The notes: generated from the sequence alone by a model not told the origin. A DNA stretch of 64,000 nucleotides from Streptomyces sp. JHA26 (GCF_002005565.1 NZ_BDJC01000039.1:1-64000); one strand, 5' to 3'; counted from the first letter of the stretch, positions 33,007-40,550 are shown. Program-made: numbers and translations.

Positions 33007-34368
33007 GTGGATGCGCGAGGGACGGACACGAGGAGGCGGCGCGTAAGGGGCCCCGGGGGCGAGGGCGGCACCGCTCTCGCCCGCATCGCCCTGCTGGCTC
33101 TGTCGGCCTGCGTCCTGGTGCCGCTCGTTGCCGCCGGGCTCCGCAGCGTGCTGTGGGCTTTGACCGGCATCGCGGGACTCGCGCTCGCGGCCGTCGGCGT
33201 GTGGTGGGCCCTGGCCCATACCGGTGTCGTCCGCATCGTCGGAACAGCTCTGTCGGTGGCCGCGCCGGTCACCGTCCTCGCGCTTTACGCCACGGCCGGC
33301 CTGCTGGGTCCCGCCCTGCTGTCGTCGGGCCTTTTGGTACTGGCCGTCGTAGCGGCACGCTGGGCCCTGGCCCCTGCTCCCACCCCCTACGAAGAGGCCG
33401 CCGGAACACCCTGCCACCCCTGGGTGCTCATGAACCGCCGATCCGGCGGCGGCAAGGTGGACCGGTTCCGCCTGGTGGACAAGGCACGGGCCGCGGGTTG
33501 CCGTGTGCACGTGCTCGGCCCCGGCCAGGACGTCACCGCGCTGGCCCGGCAGGCCGTCGCCGACGGAGCGGACCTGCTGGGGGTGGCGGGCGGCGACGGC
33601 ACCCAGGCGCTGGTCGCCGACGTCGCCGCCCGCCACGAGGTGCCGTTCGCGGTGATCCCGGCCGGAACCCGCAACCACTTCGCCCTCGACCTCGGCCTCG
33701 ACCGCGACGATCCGGTGGCGGCGTTGGAAGCCCTGACGGGAGGTGTGGAAATCCGCGTCGACCTGGGGTACGCCGCGGACCGCGTCTTCGTCAACAACGC
33801 CTCGTTCGGCACGTACGCGGCCGTCGTCAACGACCCCGCCTACCGGGAAGCGAAAGCCCGTACGGTCCTGCAGACCCTTCCCGGACTGCTCACGGGCGAC
33901 AGCGCCTCCGCTTTGCGCATGACGGCCAACGGGCGGCACATAGCCGGCCTGCAGGCCCTGCTCGTCAGCAACAACCCCTACGGCCGGGCCGTTGACGTGT
34001 CGCACCCGGGGCGCCGGGGGCGGCTGGACACGGGACTCCTCGGTGTGGCGTGCGTCCGGGTCGCCGGCACCGCCGAAGCGGCACGCCTGGCGAGCCGACC
34101 GCACTCCGGGGGCCTCGTCCGGCTCACCGCCGACGAAGTCCTCGTCGAGACCGATACCGCCACCATGCCGGTCGGCATCGACGGGGAGTACGTCGTTCTG
34201 CCCTGCCCTGTGGTGTGCCGCAGTGCACCCGGAGCCCTACGGGTCCGCGTGCCGCGCCACCGGCCCGGTGGATCGAGGTCCCCCGGACCGACGGCCGACT
34301 GGCCGCGCGTCGCCCGCCTGGCACTGCGCCGGCCAGTCGGGGGCAACGAGATGGAGAGACACCCATGA
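33007..34368 (+). CDS. Membrane-anchored diacylglycerol kinase-like protein
   Basis: A 453-residue protein. The N-terminal ~130 residues hold four to five spans, and the rest is a DAGK catalytic domain: 'HPWVLMNRRSGGGKVDRFRL', the nucleotide-binding 'GVAGGDGTQALVADVAARHE', and 'PFAVIPAGTRNHFALDLGLD'. 'VNNASFGTYAAVV' and 'LLVSNNPYGRAVDV' follow the usual DagK/YegS order. It probably phosphorylates diacylglycerol or a related lipid in the inner leaflet. The C-terminal tail is basic. The start is GTG. Its stop overlaps the next start as ATGA. Confidence 0.92.
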   Translation: MDARGTDTRRRRVRGPGGEGGTALARIALLALSACVLVPLVAAGLRSVLWALTGIAGLALAAVGVWWALAHTGVVRIVGTALSVAAPVTVLALYATAGLLGPALLSSGLLVLAVVAARWALAPAPTPYEEAAGTPCHPWVLMNRRSGGGKVDRFRLVDKARAAGCRVHVLGPGQDVTALARQAVADGADLLGVAGGDGTQALVADVAARHEVPFAVIPAGTRNHFALDLGLDRDDPVAALEALTGGVEIRVDLGYAADRVFVNNASFGTYAAVVNDPAYREAKARTVLQTLPGLLTGDSASALRMTANGRHIAGLQALLVSNNPYGRAVDVSHPGRRGRLDTGLLGVACVRVAGTAEAARLASRPHSGGLVRLTADEVLVETDTATMPVGIDGEYVVLPCPVVCRSAPGALRVRVPRHRPGGSRSPGPTADWPRVARLALRRPVGGNEMERHP

Positions 34369-34628
34369 CTCAGGCAACCACAGGCAAGGCGCACAAGTCG
34401 TTTCTTTCCCGCCCCGCGGTCCGACGCCTCATGCCCTTCACCCTGATCACCGCGATCGCTCTCATCTTCATCTTCGAGAACCGTTCGAGTGTCGAGATCC
34501 GCCTCCTCATCCCCATGGTGACCATGCCGCTGTGGGGCGCCCTCCTGATCGCCTGGGCCCTCGGCGTCCTCGCCTGCGTCTTCACCGTGCGCCGACGGTC
34601 GAACCGGCATGCACGACGGCAGGGGTGA
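34365..34628 (+). CDS. LapA-like small membrane protein
   Basis: An 87-residue protein with two spans, 'LMPFTLITAIALIFIFENRS' (about 22-41) and 'LWGALLIAWALGVLACVFTV' (56-75), separated by 'SVEIRLLIPMVTMP'. The 'FIFENRSSVEIRLLIPMVTM' core and the basic C-terminus ('RRRSNRHARRQG') follow the LapA/YciS pattern, in enterics a partner in LPS assembly control. Actinomycetes lack LPS, so the role here is unknown. It is the last gene of the operon and overlaps the DAGK stop by 4 bp. The minus-strand antitoxin frame runs antisense through it. Confidence 0.85.
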   Translation: MTQATTGKAHKSFLSRPAVRRLMPFTLITAIALIFIFENRSSVEIRLLIPMVTMPLWGALLIAWALGVLACVFTVRRRSNRHARRQG

Positions 34629-35107
34629 CGCCACACCCCAGCCGATGCCCCAGGCAGCACAGAGCCGGCACACATCGGCACGGGAAGCCCGCGAATCTGA
34701 CGCCGCCCTTCCCTGCGGCGCTCACACCGCTGCTGGAACGCCGGCACGTCGGCACGGCGCACCCCACGGTGACTGCTTCCGGGCAGATTCACCGACGGGA
34801 TGTCACCGGCGTCAAGGAGACGGGTGACAAACGGTCGGGACAAGCCCAGAAGCTCAGCGGCCTCAGCGGGCGACAGCTGAACCTCGGAGGCCAGGACCGT
34901 AACCGCATGCCCACGGGCCAGCTCGTCGGCGGAGGCGAAGAGGGTCCGGACCAGTTCCCGTGGCAGTGCCGGCTCGCCACCGTCCGAGGTGCGCACCACA
35001 ACCTGGACCTGCTCTGGCACCATGCGGGCAGTCGCGGCGAGGGCATCCTGATGCGAGGGGTTCGGTTCGACCTTCTCCGCGCGGGCGAGGACGCTCGTAC
35101 GGGCCAC
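34370..35107 (-). pseudogene. Decayed excisionase/Phd-like antitoxin gene with antisense run-on
   Basis: Residues 1-137 (to about 34697) are a familiar Streptomyces antitoxin type: 'RAEKVEPNPSHQDALAATAR', 'VRTSDGGEPALPRELVRTLF', and the HTH_17/excisionase-like 'VQLSPAEAAELLGLSRPFVT', 'RLLDAGDIPSVNLPGSSHRG', then 'VPAFQQRCERRREGRRQI'. In intact relatives as I recall them the protein ends about 10 residues later and a PIN-domain toxin gene follows. Here the frame runs on for about 107 unrelated residues, antisense across the end of the lapA-like gene, and no toxin is present. It is best read as a truncated or orphaned antitoxin; the DNA-binding part may still work. Confidence 0.7.
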
Positions 35108-35144
35108 GGCCTCCTCCGATCACCGCCCTGGACGAAAAATCATC

Positions 35145-35158
35145 TGCAATAACTGCAA
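35145..35158 (-). promoter_or_regulatory. Direct repeat in the antitoxin promoter region
   Basis: TGCAATAACTGCAA places two TGCAA copies 9 bp apart, in a locally AT-rich stretch (about 35133-35158) 38 bp upstream of the antitoxin start. This is where an autoregulatory site is expected. Binding is inferred. Confidence 0.45.
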
Positions 35159-35319
35159 CCGGGGGGCTTGCGCGGACAATCGTGCGGCCACCAGGGGCGG
35201 TCACGACGGCCAGGACAGCCGCCACGGCAGGAGTTCGTCCGCCGCCGGCGCGGACTCGACCGGTCCGGGTCCGGTCGGCGGTCCGTACGCCTCCGGCCCG
35301 GCAGGTGATTCCGGCGTGC

Positions 35320-36738
35320 TCAGGAGGACCATGCCGCGAGGAGGTCCGCCGGGCCGTAGGCGGCGTCGAGCCCCGCGCAGTCGGTCCCGTTGCGCGAGAC
35401 GGCGATCACCGGCACGGGAGCAGGCGTGAGCACGGCGCGGTGCCGGTGCAGGGCCGCGAGATCGTGCCGGTCGAACGGGGAGTTCTCCAGCCACTTCACC
35501 GAGCCGACGAACAACAGCTCCTTGGCGATCGGCGCGCGGTCCGCTCCCACGATGTCGATCTCCACGTCGTTGGTACGCGTCCAGTAACCGCCGATGGCGG
35601 GGGCGGCGGGGAGGTTCGCGTCGGGCAGGAGGCGTGCCAGCGCCTCGCGCACCAGCGGTTCGACGGCCCTGCCACGCCAGCTGGTCCAGTTCTCGCGGAT
35701 GCGTCGCAGCGTCAGGTCCCCCCGGCCCCGCTCGATCTCCTCCATCGCCGGGCCCAGGAACTTCAGCCAGAAGCGGAGGTAGGGGTCCGCGACCCGATAG
35801 CGCCGGTCCTTCGAGGGCCGCGTGGACACGGGAAGCTCCGCCGCGATCACCCGCTTGTCCGCGAGGACCCCCAGCGACCGCTGCAGCGGGGTCGCCCCGA
35901 TCCCGCCGGCGGCGCGGGCGATGTTGGAGAACGTCCGCTCACCGCTGCCGATCGCCGAGAGGACGGTGCGGGCCTGGACCTGCTGGGGGAACTCCGCGGC
36001 GAGCGAGCGCTCCGCCGACACCAGCAGGGCCGAGACCGGATCGTCGAGCGCCGCCTGCAGGAACTCCCACATCCCGGCGCCGTGCCTCCACTCCGCGCAG
36101 ATCAGAGGCAGTCCACCGGTGATCAAGGCCGCGTCGAAGGCCGGGGCGGGATCGAGGCCGAGCATCTCGCCCACCTCCGCCGGGTTGAGCGGGCCCAGCA
36201 CCATCTCCCGTCCGCGCTGGTGGAACGGGCGCCCATAGCTGTTCAGCGCCTCCATCATCGACAGGTCGGAGCCGATGAGCACCAGCAGAACCGGCTTCTT
36301 CTCCAGCACCCGGTCCCAGGCCCGCTGAAGCATGCCCTCGAAGGCGCCCTCCGCATCCATCAGATAGGGCACCTCGTCCATGACCACCACGCTCGCCCGG
36401 TCGTGCGGAAGCGCTGCCGCCAGGACGTCGAAGGCCGCGTCCCAGCTCGCCGGGCGGGCCGCGGACAGCAGATCCGCCAGCGGAAGGCTGGACGACCGCG
36501 CGTCCTGGCCGAGCCGTTCCAGGTCCGCCTCCGGTGACGCCCCTGTGGCGGCGTAGAAGAGGAACGGCGCGCCGGACCTCTCGGCGAACCGCTCCACCAA
36601 CCGCGACTTGCCCACCCGGCGGCGCCCCCGGAGCATCACGCACCGCCCGGGCCGCTCCCCGCCGACCCCGGCCGTCACCTTGCCGAGCTCGCGATCCAGC
36701 GTCTCGAGCTCGTGCCGCCTGCCCACGAAATCCGCCAT
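35320..36738 (-). CDS. AAA-type ATPase with DUF234 nuclease-like C-terminus
   Basis: A 472-residue protein of the archaeal-type ATPase group. The N-terminal 'DFVGRRHELETLDRELGKV' is the usual opening, then Walker A 'LRGRRRVGKSRLVERF', Walker B 'ASVVVMDEVPYLM' and sensor 'LLVLIGSDLSMMEALNSYGR'. A wHTH at about 260-310 and a DUF234 domain ('DPYLRFWLKFLGP', then 'GYWTRTNDVEIDIVGADR' and 'LLFVGSVKWLENSPF') end the protein; DUF234 is thought to be a PD-(D/E)xK-like fold, and 'EIDIVGA...VGSVKW' fits D-xn-xK. The family occurs sporadically and may belong to defence or mobile DNA. An AT-rich operator lies just upstream. Confidence 0.88.
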   Translation of the reverse strand: MADFVGRRHELETLDRELGKVTAGVGGERPGRCVMLRGRRRVGKSRLVERFAERSGAPFLFYAATGASPEADLERLGQDARSSSLPLADLLSAARPASWDAAFDVLAAALPHDRASVVVMDEVPYLMDAEGAFEGMLQRAWDRVLEKKPVLLVLIGSDLSMMEALNSYGRPFHQRGREMVLGPLNPAEVGEMLGLDPAPAFDAALITGGLPLICAEWRHGAGMWEFLQAALDDPVSALLVSAERSLAAEFPQQVQARTVLSAIGSGERTFSNIARAAGGIGATPLQRSLGVLADKRVIAAELPVSTRPSKDRRYRVADPYLRFWLKFLGPAMEEIERGRGDLTLRRIRENWTSWRGRAVEPLVREALARLLPDANLPAAPAIGGYWTRTNDVEIDIVGADRAPIAKELLFVGSVKWLENSPFDRHDLAALHRHRAVLTPAPVPVIAVSRNGTDCAGLDAAYGPADLLAAWSS

Positions 36739-36777
36739 GTCGCCGCCTTACCCGAGCACCATCCGGAAACCACAGAG

Positions 36778-36816
36778 ACTAACATTGAAGTTAGTAACAT
36801 TAATGTTGGCAACATG
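36778..36816. promoter_or_regulatory. AT-rich repeat upstream of the AAA/DUF234 ATPase gene
   Basis: Two 15-bp direct repeats TAACATTGAAGTTAG and TAACATTAATGTTGG (36780-36809), then a partial third CAACATG. They contain the perfect palindrome AACATTAATGTT (36796-36807) and the dyad ACTAAC/GTTAGT (36778-36795). This stretch is about two-thirds AT in a DNA of over 70% GC. It lies 40 bp before the ATPase start codon and is a good candidate promoter-operator. Confidence 0.65.
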
Positions 36817-36857
36817 TGACAGGCGCTCCCGCGCCGTGACGGCCGACGGGGACGCGC

Positions 36858-37553
36858 TCAGTCGGTGGCCGGGGTGTCGGGGCCCCGGTGGACCACCGTG
36901 ATGTGGTGGTCGGGGCCCGGGGTCTCCAGTTCGTCGATCACCGCGACGGCCAGGTCCTCGGCGCTGATCCAGGAGCGGCCGTCGGCGTCCACGAGCAGGG
37001 TGTCGGTGCCGCGGCCGTAGCGGCCGGTGCGTTCGCCGGGATGCAGGAGGGCCGGCGGGCTCAGGTAGGTCCAGTCCTGGTGGGGGTGGGACCGGCAGGT
37101 GCGCAGCTGGGCGACTCCGGCGGCGGCCACGGCCCTGAACTCGGCGGGTACGTGCTCCGGATCGTCGGCGACCAGGAGACCGGGGTCACCGGGGCTGCGC
37201 AGTGCCCCGGCGCCGCCGATCACGAGGACGCGGATGCCGAGCCGTGCGGCGGTGTCCAGCACCGTGCGGGTGGCGCCGACCAGGAAGTCCTCGTCGACCG
37301 GCACGGTCCGCAACGTCACGACGACCGCGTCCGCCGCGCCGTGGGAGCCGGAGGCCGCGAGTGCCTCGTGCAGGGCGGACGCGTCGTCGGCGTCGACCGC
37401 GATCGGCGTGACGTTCGGGTTCCCCGGGTCTCCGCCACCGGGCTTCCGGGACAGGGCGAGCATCCGGTGGCCGCGTGCGCCGCCCTCGGCGGTCACCCGG
37501 CTGCCGGCCATCCCGGTGGCGCCCAGTACGGCGATCGTCAGCTGTTTCCTCAT
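36858..37553 (-). CDS. NAD(P)-binding (NmrA/SDR-like) oxidoreductase
   Basis: A 231-residue atypical short-chain dehydrogenase. The Rossmann motif near the N-terminus is 'IAVLGATGMAGSRVTAEG', and 'DADDASALHEALA', 'ADAVVVTLRT' and 'RVLVIGGAGALRSPGD' follow the NAD(P)-binding, YwnB/NmrA-like pattern. 'DWTYLSPPALLHPGERTGRY' and 'SWISAEDLAVAVIDELETP' are characteristic of this branch. It has no catalytic YxxxK, as usual for this group. It overlaps the EamA gene by 4 bp (ATGA), so it is the second gene of a two-gene operon. Confidence 0.9.
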   Translation of the reverse strand: MRKQLTIAVLGATGMAGSRVTAEGGARGHRMLALSRKPGGGDPGNPNVTPIAVDADDASALHEALAASGSHGAADAVVVTLRTVPVDEDFLVGATRTVLDTAARLGIRVLVIGGAGALRSPGDPGLLVADDPEHVPAEFRAVAAAGVAQLRTCRSHPHQDWTYLSPPALLHPGERTGRYGRGTDTLLVDADGRSWISAEDLAVAVIDELETPGPDHHITVVHRGPDTPATD

Positions 37554-38572
37554 CGGATCCGTCCTTCTCGTACGTCGTGGTCGTGCGGCCGGTGTTCGGG
37601 GGCGGCGGTTCGTGCCCGGCCGGTTCGTGCCCGGCCGGTGCGCACCCGGCCGGTGCGCACCCGGCCGGTGCGCACCGCCCCGGTGGGCAGCTGCGCGGCG
37701 AGCAGCGCCGCCAGGGCCAGGGCGAAGCCGAGGGTCTGCAGCGCACTCAGCGACTCGCCCATCGCGACGCCGATGACGGCCGCGACCAGCGGGGACAGCA
37801 GTACCAGCGGTGCGGACGCGCCGACCGGCAGCCTTCCGAGACCGCGGAACCACAGCGTGGACGCGATCAGTCCGCCCACGCTGCCGAGCCACAGGTACCC
37901 GGCGGCCGCTCCGGCGCCGATGCTCGGCGGCGCCCCCTCGAACGCGGCGGTGAGGGGGAGCAGGAGCAGGCCGCCCGCCGTCAGCTGCCAGCCGGTCAGG
38001 GCCAGGGGGCCGACGCCCGCGGGAAGCCCCCAGCGTTTGGTGAGGACGATGCCGGCGGCCATGCCGGCCGTACCGGCCAGGCCCGCGACGACTCCGACGG
38101 CGTCCAGCCGGGCCTGCGGCCCCAGGACGACGAGGCCGACGCCGACCACGCCGAGCACGCTCCAGATCGACCGCCAGGCCGTCGGCTGGTCGTGGAGCAG
38201 TACGAGGGCCAGCCCGGCGACCATCAGCGGCTGGGCGGCACCGAGGGTGGCGGCGACGCCTCCGGGGAGCCGTTCGGCCGCCACGAACAACAGGGGGTAC
38301 AGGGCGCCGATGTTGAGCGCGCCGAGGACCGCCGCCTTCCACCACCACTCCCCGCGCGGGAGCACACGCGTGATCGCCAGCGCGACCAGGCCTCCCGGCA
38401 GGGCGCGCAGCATCCCGGCGAACAGCGGGTGCCCGGGTGGAAGCAGTTCCGTGGTGACGACGTAGGTGGTGCCCCAGGTGGCGGGGGCGACGGCGGTCAG
38501 CGCGACGGTGGCCGCCCGGTGCGCGTACGGGATGCCCGGCGCCCCCGGCGCTCGTGCGGTGGGTGTTCGCAT
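37550..38572 (-). CDS. EamA/DMT-family transporter
   Basis: A 340-residue ten-span permease of the drug/metabolite transporter superfamily (RhaT/EamA), with two EamA repeats: 'APATWGTTYVVTTELLPPGH..LFAGMLRALPGG' (first) and 'AAGIVLTKRWG..LTGWQLTAGGLLLLPL' (second). 'ERLPGGVAATLGAAQPLMVA' and 'GASAPLVLLSPLVAAVIGVA' are the pore-lining pairs. The C-terminal tail is a five-unit TGRVR/TGRAR repeat. It is divergent from a LysR gene that probably controls it. It likely exports a small metabolite or amino acid. ATG at 38572 is chosen. Confidence 0.92.
   Translation of the reverse strand: MRTPTARAPGAPGIPYAHRAATVALTAVAPATWGTTYVVTTELLPPGHPLFAGMLRALPGGLVALAITRVLPRGEWWWKAAVLGALNIGALYPLLFVAAERLPGGVAATLGAAQPLMVAGLALVLLHDQPTAWRSIWSVLGVVGVGLVVLGPQARLDAVGVVAGLAGTAGMAAGIVLTKRWGLPAGVGPLALTGWQLTAGGLLLLPLTAAFEGAPPSIGAGAAAGYLWLGSVGGLIASTLWFRGLGRLPVGASAPLVLLSPLVAAVIGVAMGESLSALQTLGFALALAALLAAQLPTGAVRTGRVRTGRVRTGRARTGRARTAAPEHRPHDHDVREGRIR
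37606..37680. repeat. 15-bp tandem repeat in the EamA C-terminus
   Basis: Five in-frame 15-bp units (CGGTTCGTGCCCGGC twice, CGGTGCGCACCCGGC twice, then a diverged CGGTGCGCACCGCCC) encode TGRAR/TGRVR pentapeptides on the minus strand. Because 15 is a multiple of three, copy-number change would lengthen or shorten the cytosolic tail without a frameshift. Confidence 0.85.
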
Positions 38573-38619
38573 GGGAAGGAGTCTCGGCCGACGGCTGTCA
38601 TGAGTCCAACACATGCTTG

Positions 38620-38634
38620 TCATCGCAACGATGA
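38620..38634. promoter_or_regulatory. LysR-type operator between lysR and the EamA operon
   Basis: TCATCGCAACGATGA is a perfect 6-3-6 dyad with the T-N11-A form of LysR sites. It lies in the 79-bp divergent gap, 47 bp from the EamA start and 18 bp before the lysR start chosen here. Confidence 0.75.
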
Positions 38635-38651
38635 AGCAGAACGATGGTGGG

Positions 38652-39551
38652 GTGGACCTGCAGCAGATGCGCTACGTCGTCGCCGTGGCCGAGACCCGCA
38701 ACTTCACCCGCGCCGCCGAACGCTGCTTCGTCGTGCAGTCGTCGCTCAGCCACCGGATCGCCGGCCTGGAGCGGGAACTCGGGGTCAGACTGTTCGCCCG
38801 GTCCAGTCGCCGCGTCGAACTGACGCCCGCGGGAGCGGCGTTCGTCGCCGGCGCGCGCGAGTGCCTGGCCGCCGCCGATCGCGCCGCCGCCGACGCCGCC
38901 GCCGCGACCGGCGTGGTGCGCGGCCGGCTCGCCGTCGGCGTGATCGTGACGACGGCCGCCGTCGACGTGGCCGAGCTGCTGCAGCGGTACCGCGCCCAGC
39001 ACCCGGACGTCCAGGTCGCCCTCCGTTCCGGGCGCAGCGACGAACTGGCCGCGGCGGTACGGAACGGCGACCTGGACATCGCCTTCCTCGGCATGCCGGA
39101 GAGCGAGGGTCCCGCCGGTGTGGAGTGCGTCGTCCTCGCGCACGACGAGCACGTGCTGGTGGTGCCGGCGGGGCACCGGCTGGCGGGCGCTTCCCGGGTC
39201 ACGCTGCGGGAGATCGCCGAGGAGACGTTCGTGGACTTCGTGAGCGGGACGCCCGCCCGGGCCCAGTCCGACCAGGCGTTCACCGCCGCGGGCCTGGTCC
39301 GCGACGTCGCGTACGAGACCGGCGTCGTGGAGCTGATCACCCGGCTGATCGGCCGCGGGCTCGGCGTCGCGCTGCTGCCGTCGGCGTTCGTCCGGCCGCG
39401 GGCCGCCGCCGACCCCCACCTGGCACTGGTCCCGGTGGCCGACGGGCCGCGTCGCATCGAGTACCTGGTGTGGAACCGCTTCAACCCCAGCCCGGCCACC
39501 CGTGCGATGCTCGACGTCCTCGGGATCGAACGGCCGTCGGCAACGCCCTGA
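38652..39551 (+). CDS. LysR-family transcriptional regulator
   Basis: A 299-residue LTTR. The wHTH is 'DLQQMRYVVAVAETRNFTRA', 'AERCFVVQSSLSHRIAGLER' and 'ELGVRLFARSSRRVELTPAG' (residues 2-60), and the rest is the periplasmic-binding-like effector domain ('RGRLAVGVIVTTAAVDVAEL', 'GRGLGVALLPSAFVRPRAAA'). GTG at 38652 is preferred because it puts Leu-Gln at the usual LysR N-terminus and leaves the T-N11-A dyad upstream; ATGs at 38613 and 38631 would put the dyad inside the gene. It is divergent from EamA-NmrA, its likely targets. Confidence 0.92.
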   Translation: MDLQQMRYVVAVAETRNFTRAAERCFVVQSSLSHRIAGLERELGVRLFARSSRRVELTPAGAAFVAGARECLAAADRAAADAAAATGVVRGRLAVGVIVTTAAVDVAELLQRYRAQHPDVQVALRSGRSDELAAAVRNGDLDIAFLGMPESEGPAGVECVVLAHDEHVLVVPAGHRLAGASRVTLREIAEETFVDFVSGTPARAQSDQAFTAAGLVRDVAYETGVVELITRLIGRGLGVALLPSAFVRPRAAADPHLALVPVADGPRRIEYLVWNRFNPSPATRAMLDVLGIERPSATP

Positions 39552-40054
39552 CCGGCCGGTACGGCCGTACCGTGCGGTGCGCCCGCCGGGTGCTGCCACG
39601 GCCGCTCGGCGTCGCCGGTGGCCGCGGCCCGCGCGTGGTTCCGGGCGAAGACGACGACGCGCAGCACGGCGAACCGCGCGATCCCGGCGAGTGCGGAGGC
39701 GGACAGGTAGACGACCTGTTCCAGTACCGCGCCGGGTGCCGCCACCAGCTGCTGCAGGGCGAGCATCGCCCCGCCGGTCACCGCGTACGCGGCCGCGGCC
39801 GACCCGGCCGACTGCGCGTGCTGGCGCCAGGTCGCGCGTCCGCCCGCGCCGAAGGTGAACCGGGCGTGCAGTTCGGTGGCGAGCAGCGTGGAGGCCACGG
39901 TGATCACGGCGTTGGCCAGGGCCCAGGGCAGCCGGGAGGCGAGTGCCGCCACGGCGAAGCTGGACGCCAGTCCGACCCCGCCGCCGCACACCACGAAGCG
40001 GGCGAAGGACGCGAGAGCGCCCGGTGCCGCCTGCCGCCGGATGTGTTCTGTCAT
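38672..40054 (-). CDS. GtrA-family membrane protein with a long open run-on antisense to lysR
   Basis: The first ~150 residues are a normal GtrA-family four-span protein: 'ASFARFVVCGGGVGLASSFA', 'ALANAVITVASTLLATELHA', 'RFTFGAGGRATWRQHAQSAG', 'YAVTGGAMLALQQL' and 'LSASALAGIARFAVLRVVVF', ending 'ARNHARAAATGDAE'. GtrA proteins flip polyprenyl-phosphate sugars for wall glycosylation. Family members stop near there. Here the frame stays open to 38672, adding ~300 residues that are entirely antisense to lysR from 39551 down. The functional gene is probably about 39600-40054, and the run-on is the usual open antisense frame of GC-rich DNA. The nominal stop is that of the frame. Confidence 0.7.
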   Translation of the reverse strand: MTEHIRRQAAPGALASFARFVVCGGGVGLASSFAVAALASRLPWALANAVITVASTLLATELHARFTFGAGGRATWRQHAQSAGSAAAAYAVTGGAMLALQQLVAAPGAVLEQVVYLSASALAGIARFAVLRVVVFARNHARAAATGDAERPWQHPAGAPHGTAVPAGQGVADGRSIPRTSSIARVAGLGLKRFHTRYSMRRGPSATGTSARWGSAAARGRTNADGSSATPSPRPISRVISSTTPVSYATSRTRPAAVNAWSDWARAGVPLTKSTNVSSAISRSVTREAPASRCPAGTTSTCSSCARTTHSTPAGPSLSGMPRKAMSRSPFRTAAASSSLRPERRATWTSGCWARYRCSSSATSTAAVVTITPTASRPRTTPVAAAASAAARSAAARHSRAPATNAAPAGVSSTRRLDRANSLTPSSRSRPAIRWLSDDCTTKQRSAARVKLRVSATATT

Positions 40055-40091
40055 GGCCTGCCCCTCCCTCCGCACCGTCTCGTCCGTGCCG

Positions 40092-40121
40092 TGGCGCCAT
40101 GGTGGCACAACGATGGCACCA
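40092..40121 (-). promoter_or_regulatory. Operator-like element upstream of gtrA, matching the RHH-gene operator
   Basis: The 30-bp element begins TGGCGCCATGGTGGCACA and ends GATGGCACCA. It matches the element at 42022-42051 at about 25 of 30 positions, including the shared ATGGTGGCAC and GATGGCA blocks. It lies 38 bp upstream of the gtrA start codon. Confidence 0.65.
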
Positions 40122-40204
40122 CTCGCAGCCTTTTTTGGCGCGGGCTGTCCGACTCGCGGCATCATCCCTGGTGAGAGGCGTCGTGAGGGTCCGGCCGACG
40201 GATT

Positions 40205-40262
40205 CGACGACCGCACACACGACCACGAACACGAGCACGAACGCGAGCACGAACGCGAACGG
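40205..40262. repeat. Short 12-bp-type microsatellite
   Basis: About five imperfect copies of CACGAACRCGAG run from about 40205 to 40262 in the gap between gtrA and the small membrane gene. No gene covers it. Confidence 0.7.
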
Positions 40263-40277
40263 GGCAGTTGGTCCCGG

Positions 40278-40442
40278 TCACTTCGGGTCGCGGTCGAAGG
40301 CCGACTTCGACCAGAAGTGACCGAGCACGGTCAGGGCCAGGCACCAGGCGGGCGCGAGCCATCCGTGGTGGCCAATCTCCGTGCCGAGGAGCAGGCCCGG
40401 CATGAGGTAGGCGAGGTAAGCGGAGCGGTCGGCCGTCCGCAT
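40278..40442 (-). CDS. Small membrane protein (54 aa), unknown function
   Basis: A 54-residue protein below usual gene-calling length: 'MRTADRSAYLAYLMPGLLLG', 'TEIGHHGWLAPAWCLALTVL', then 'GHFWSKSAFDRDPK'. It has two short hydrophobic stretches (about 9-20 and 28-42) and a charged end. Codon third positions are strongly G/C and the start is ATG. It is on the same strand as DUF4097 (ends at 40551) and gtrA (start 40054), so all three could be on one transcript. Function unknown; the pattern is of a real protein, not a shadow. Confidence 0.6.
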   Translation of the reverse strand: MRTADRSAYLAYLMPGLLLGTEIGHHGWLAPAWCLALTVLGHFWSKSAFDRDPK

Positions 40443-40550
40443 TTCTAGACATGGGCATGACAGACAAAGGCATGGAGCCCTCCCGTTCGAGGGGTGGAGT
40501 GACGAGGCGGGGTGACGGGGTGGGGCGGCGTGTTCGCGGGACGCGGTCGG

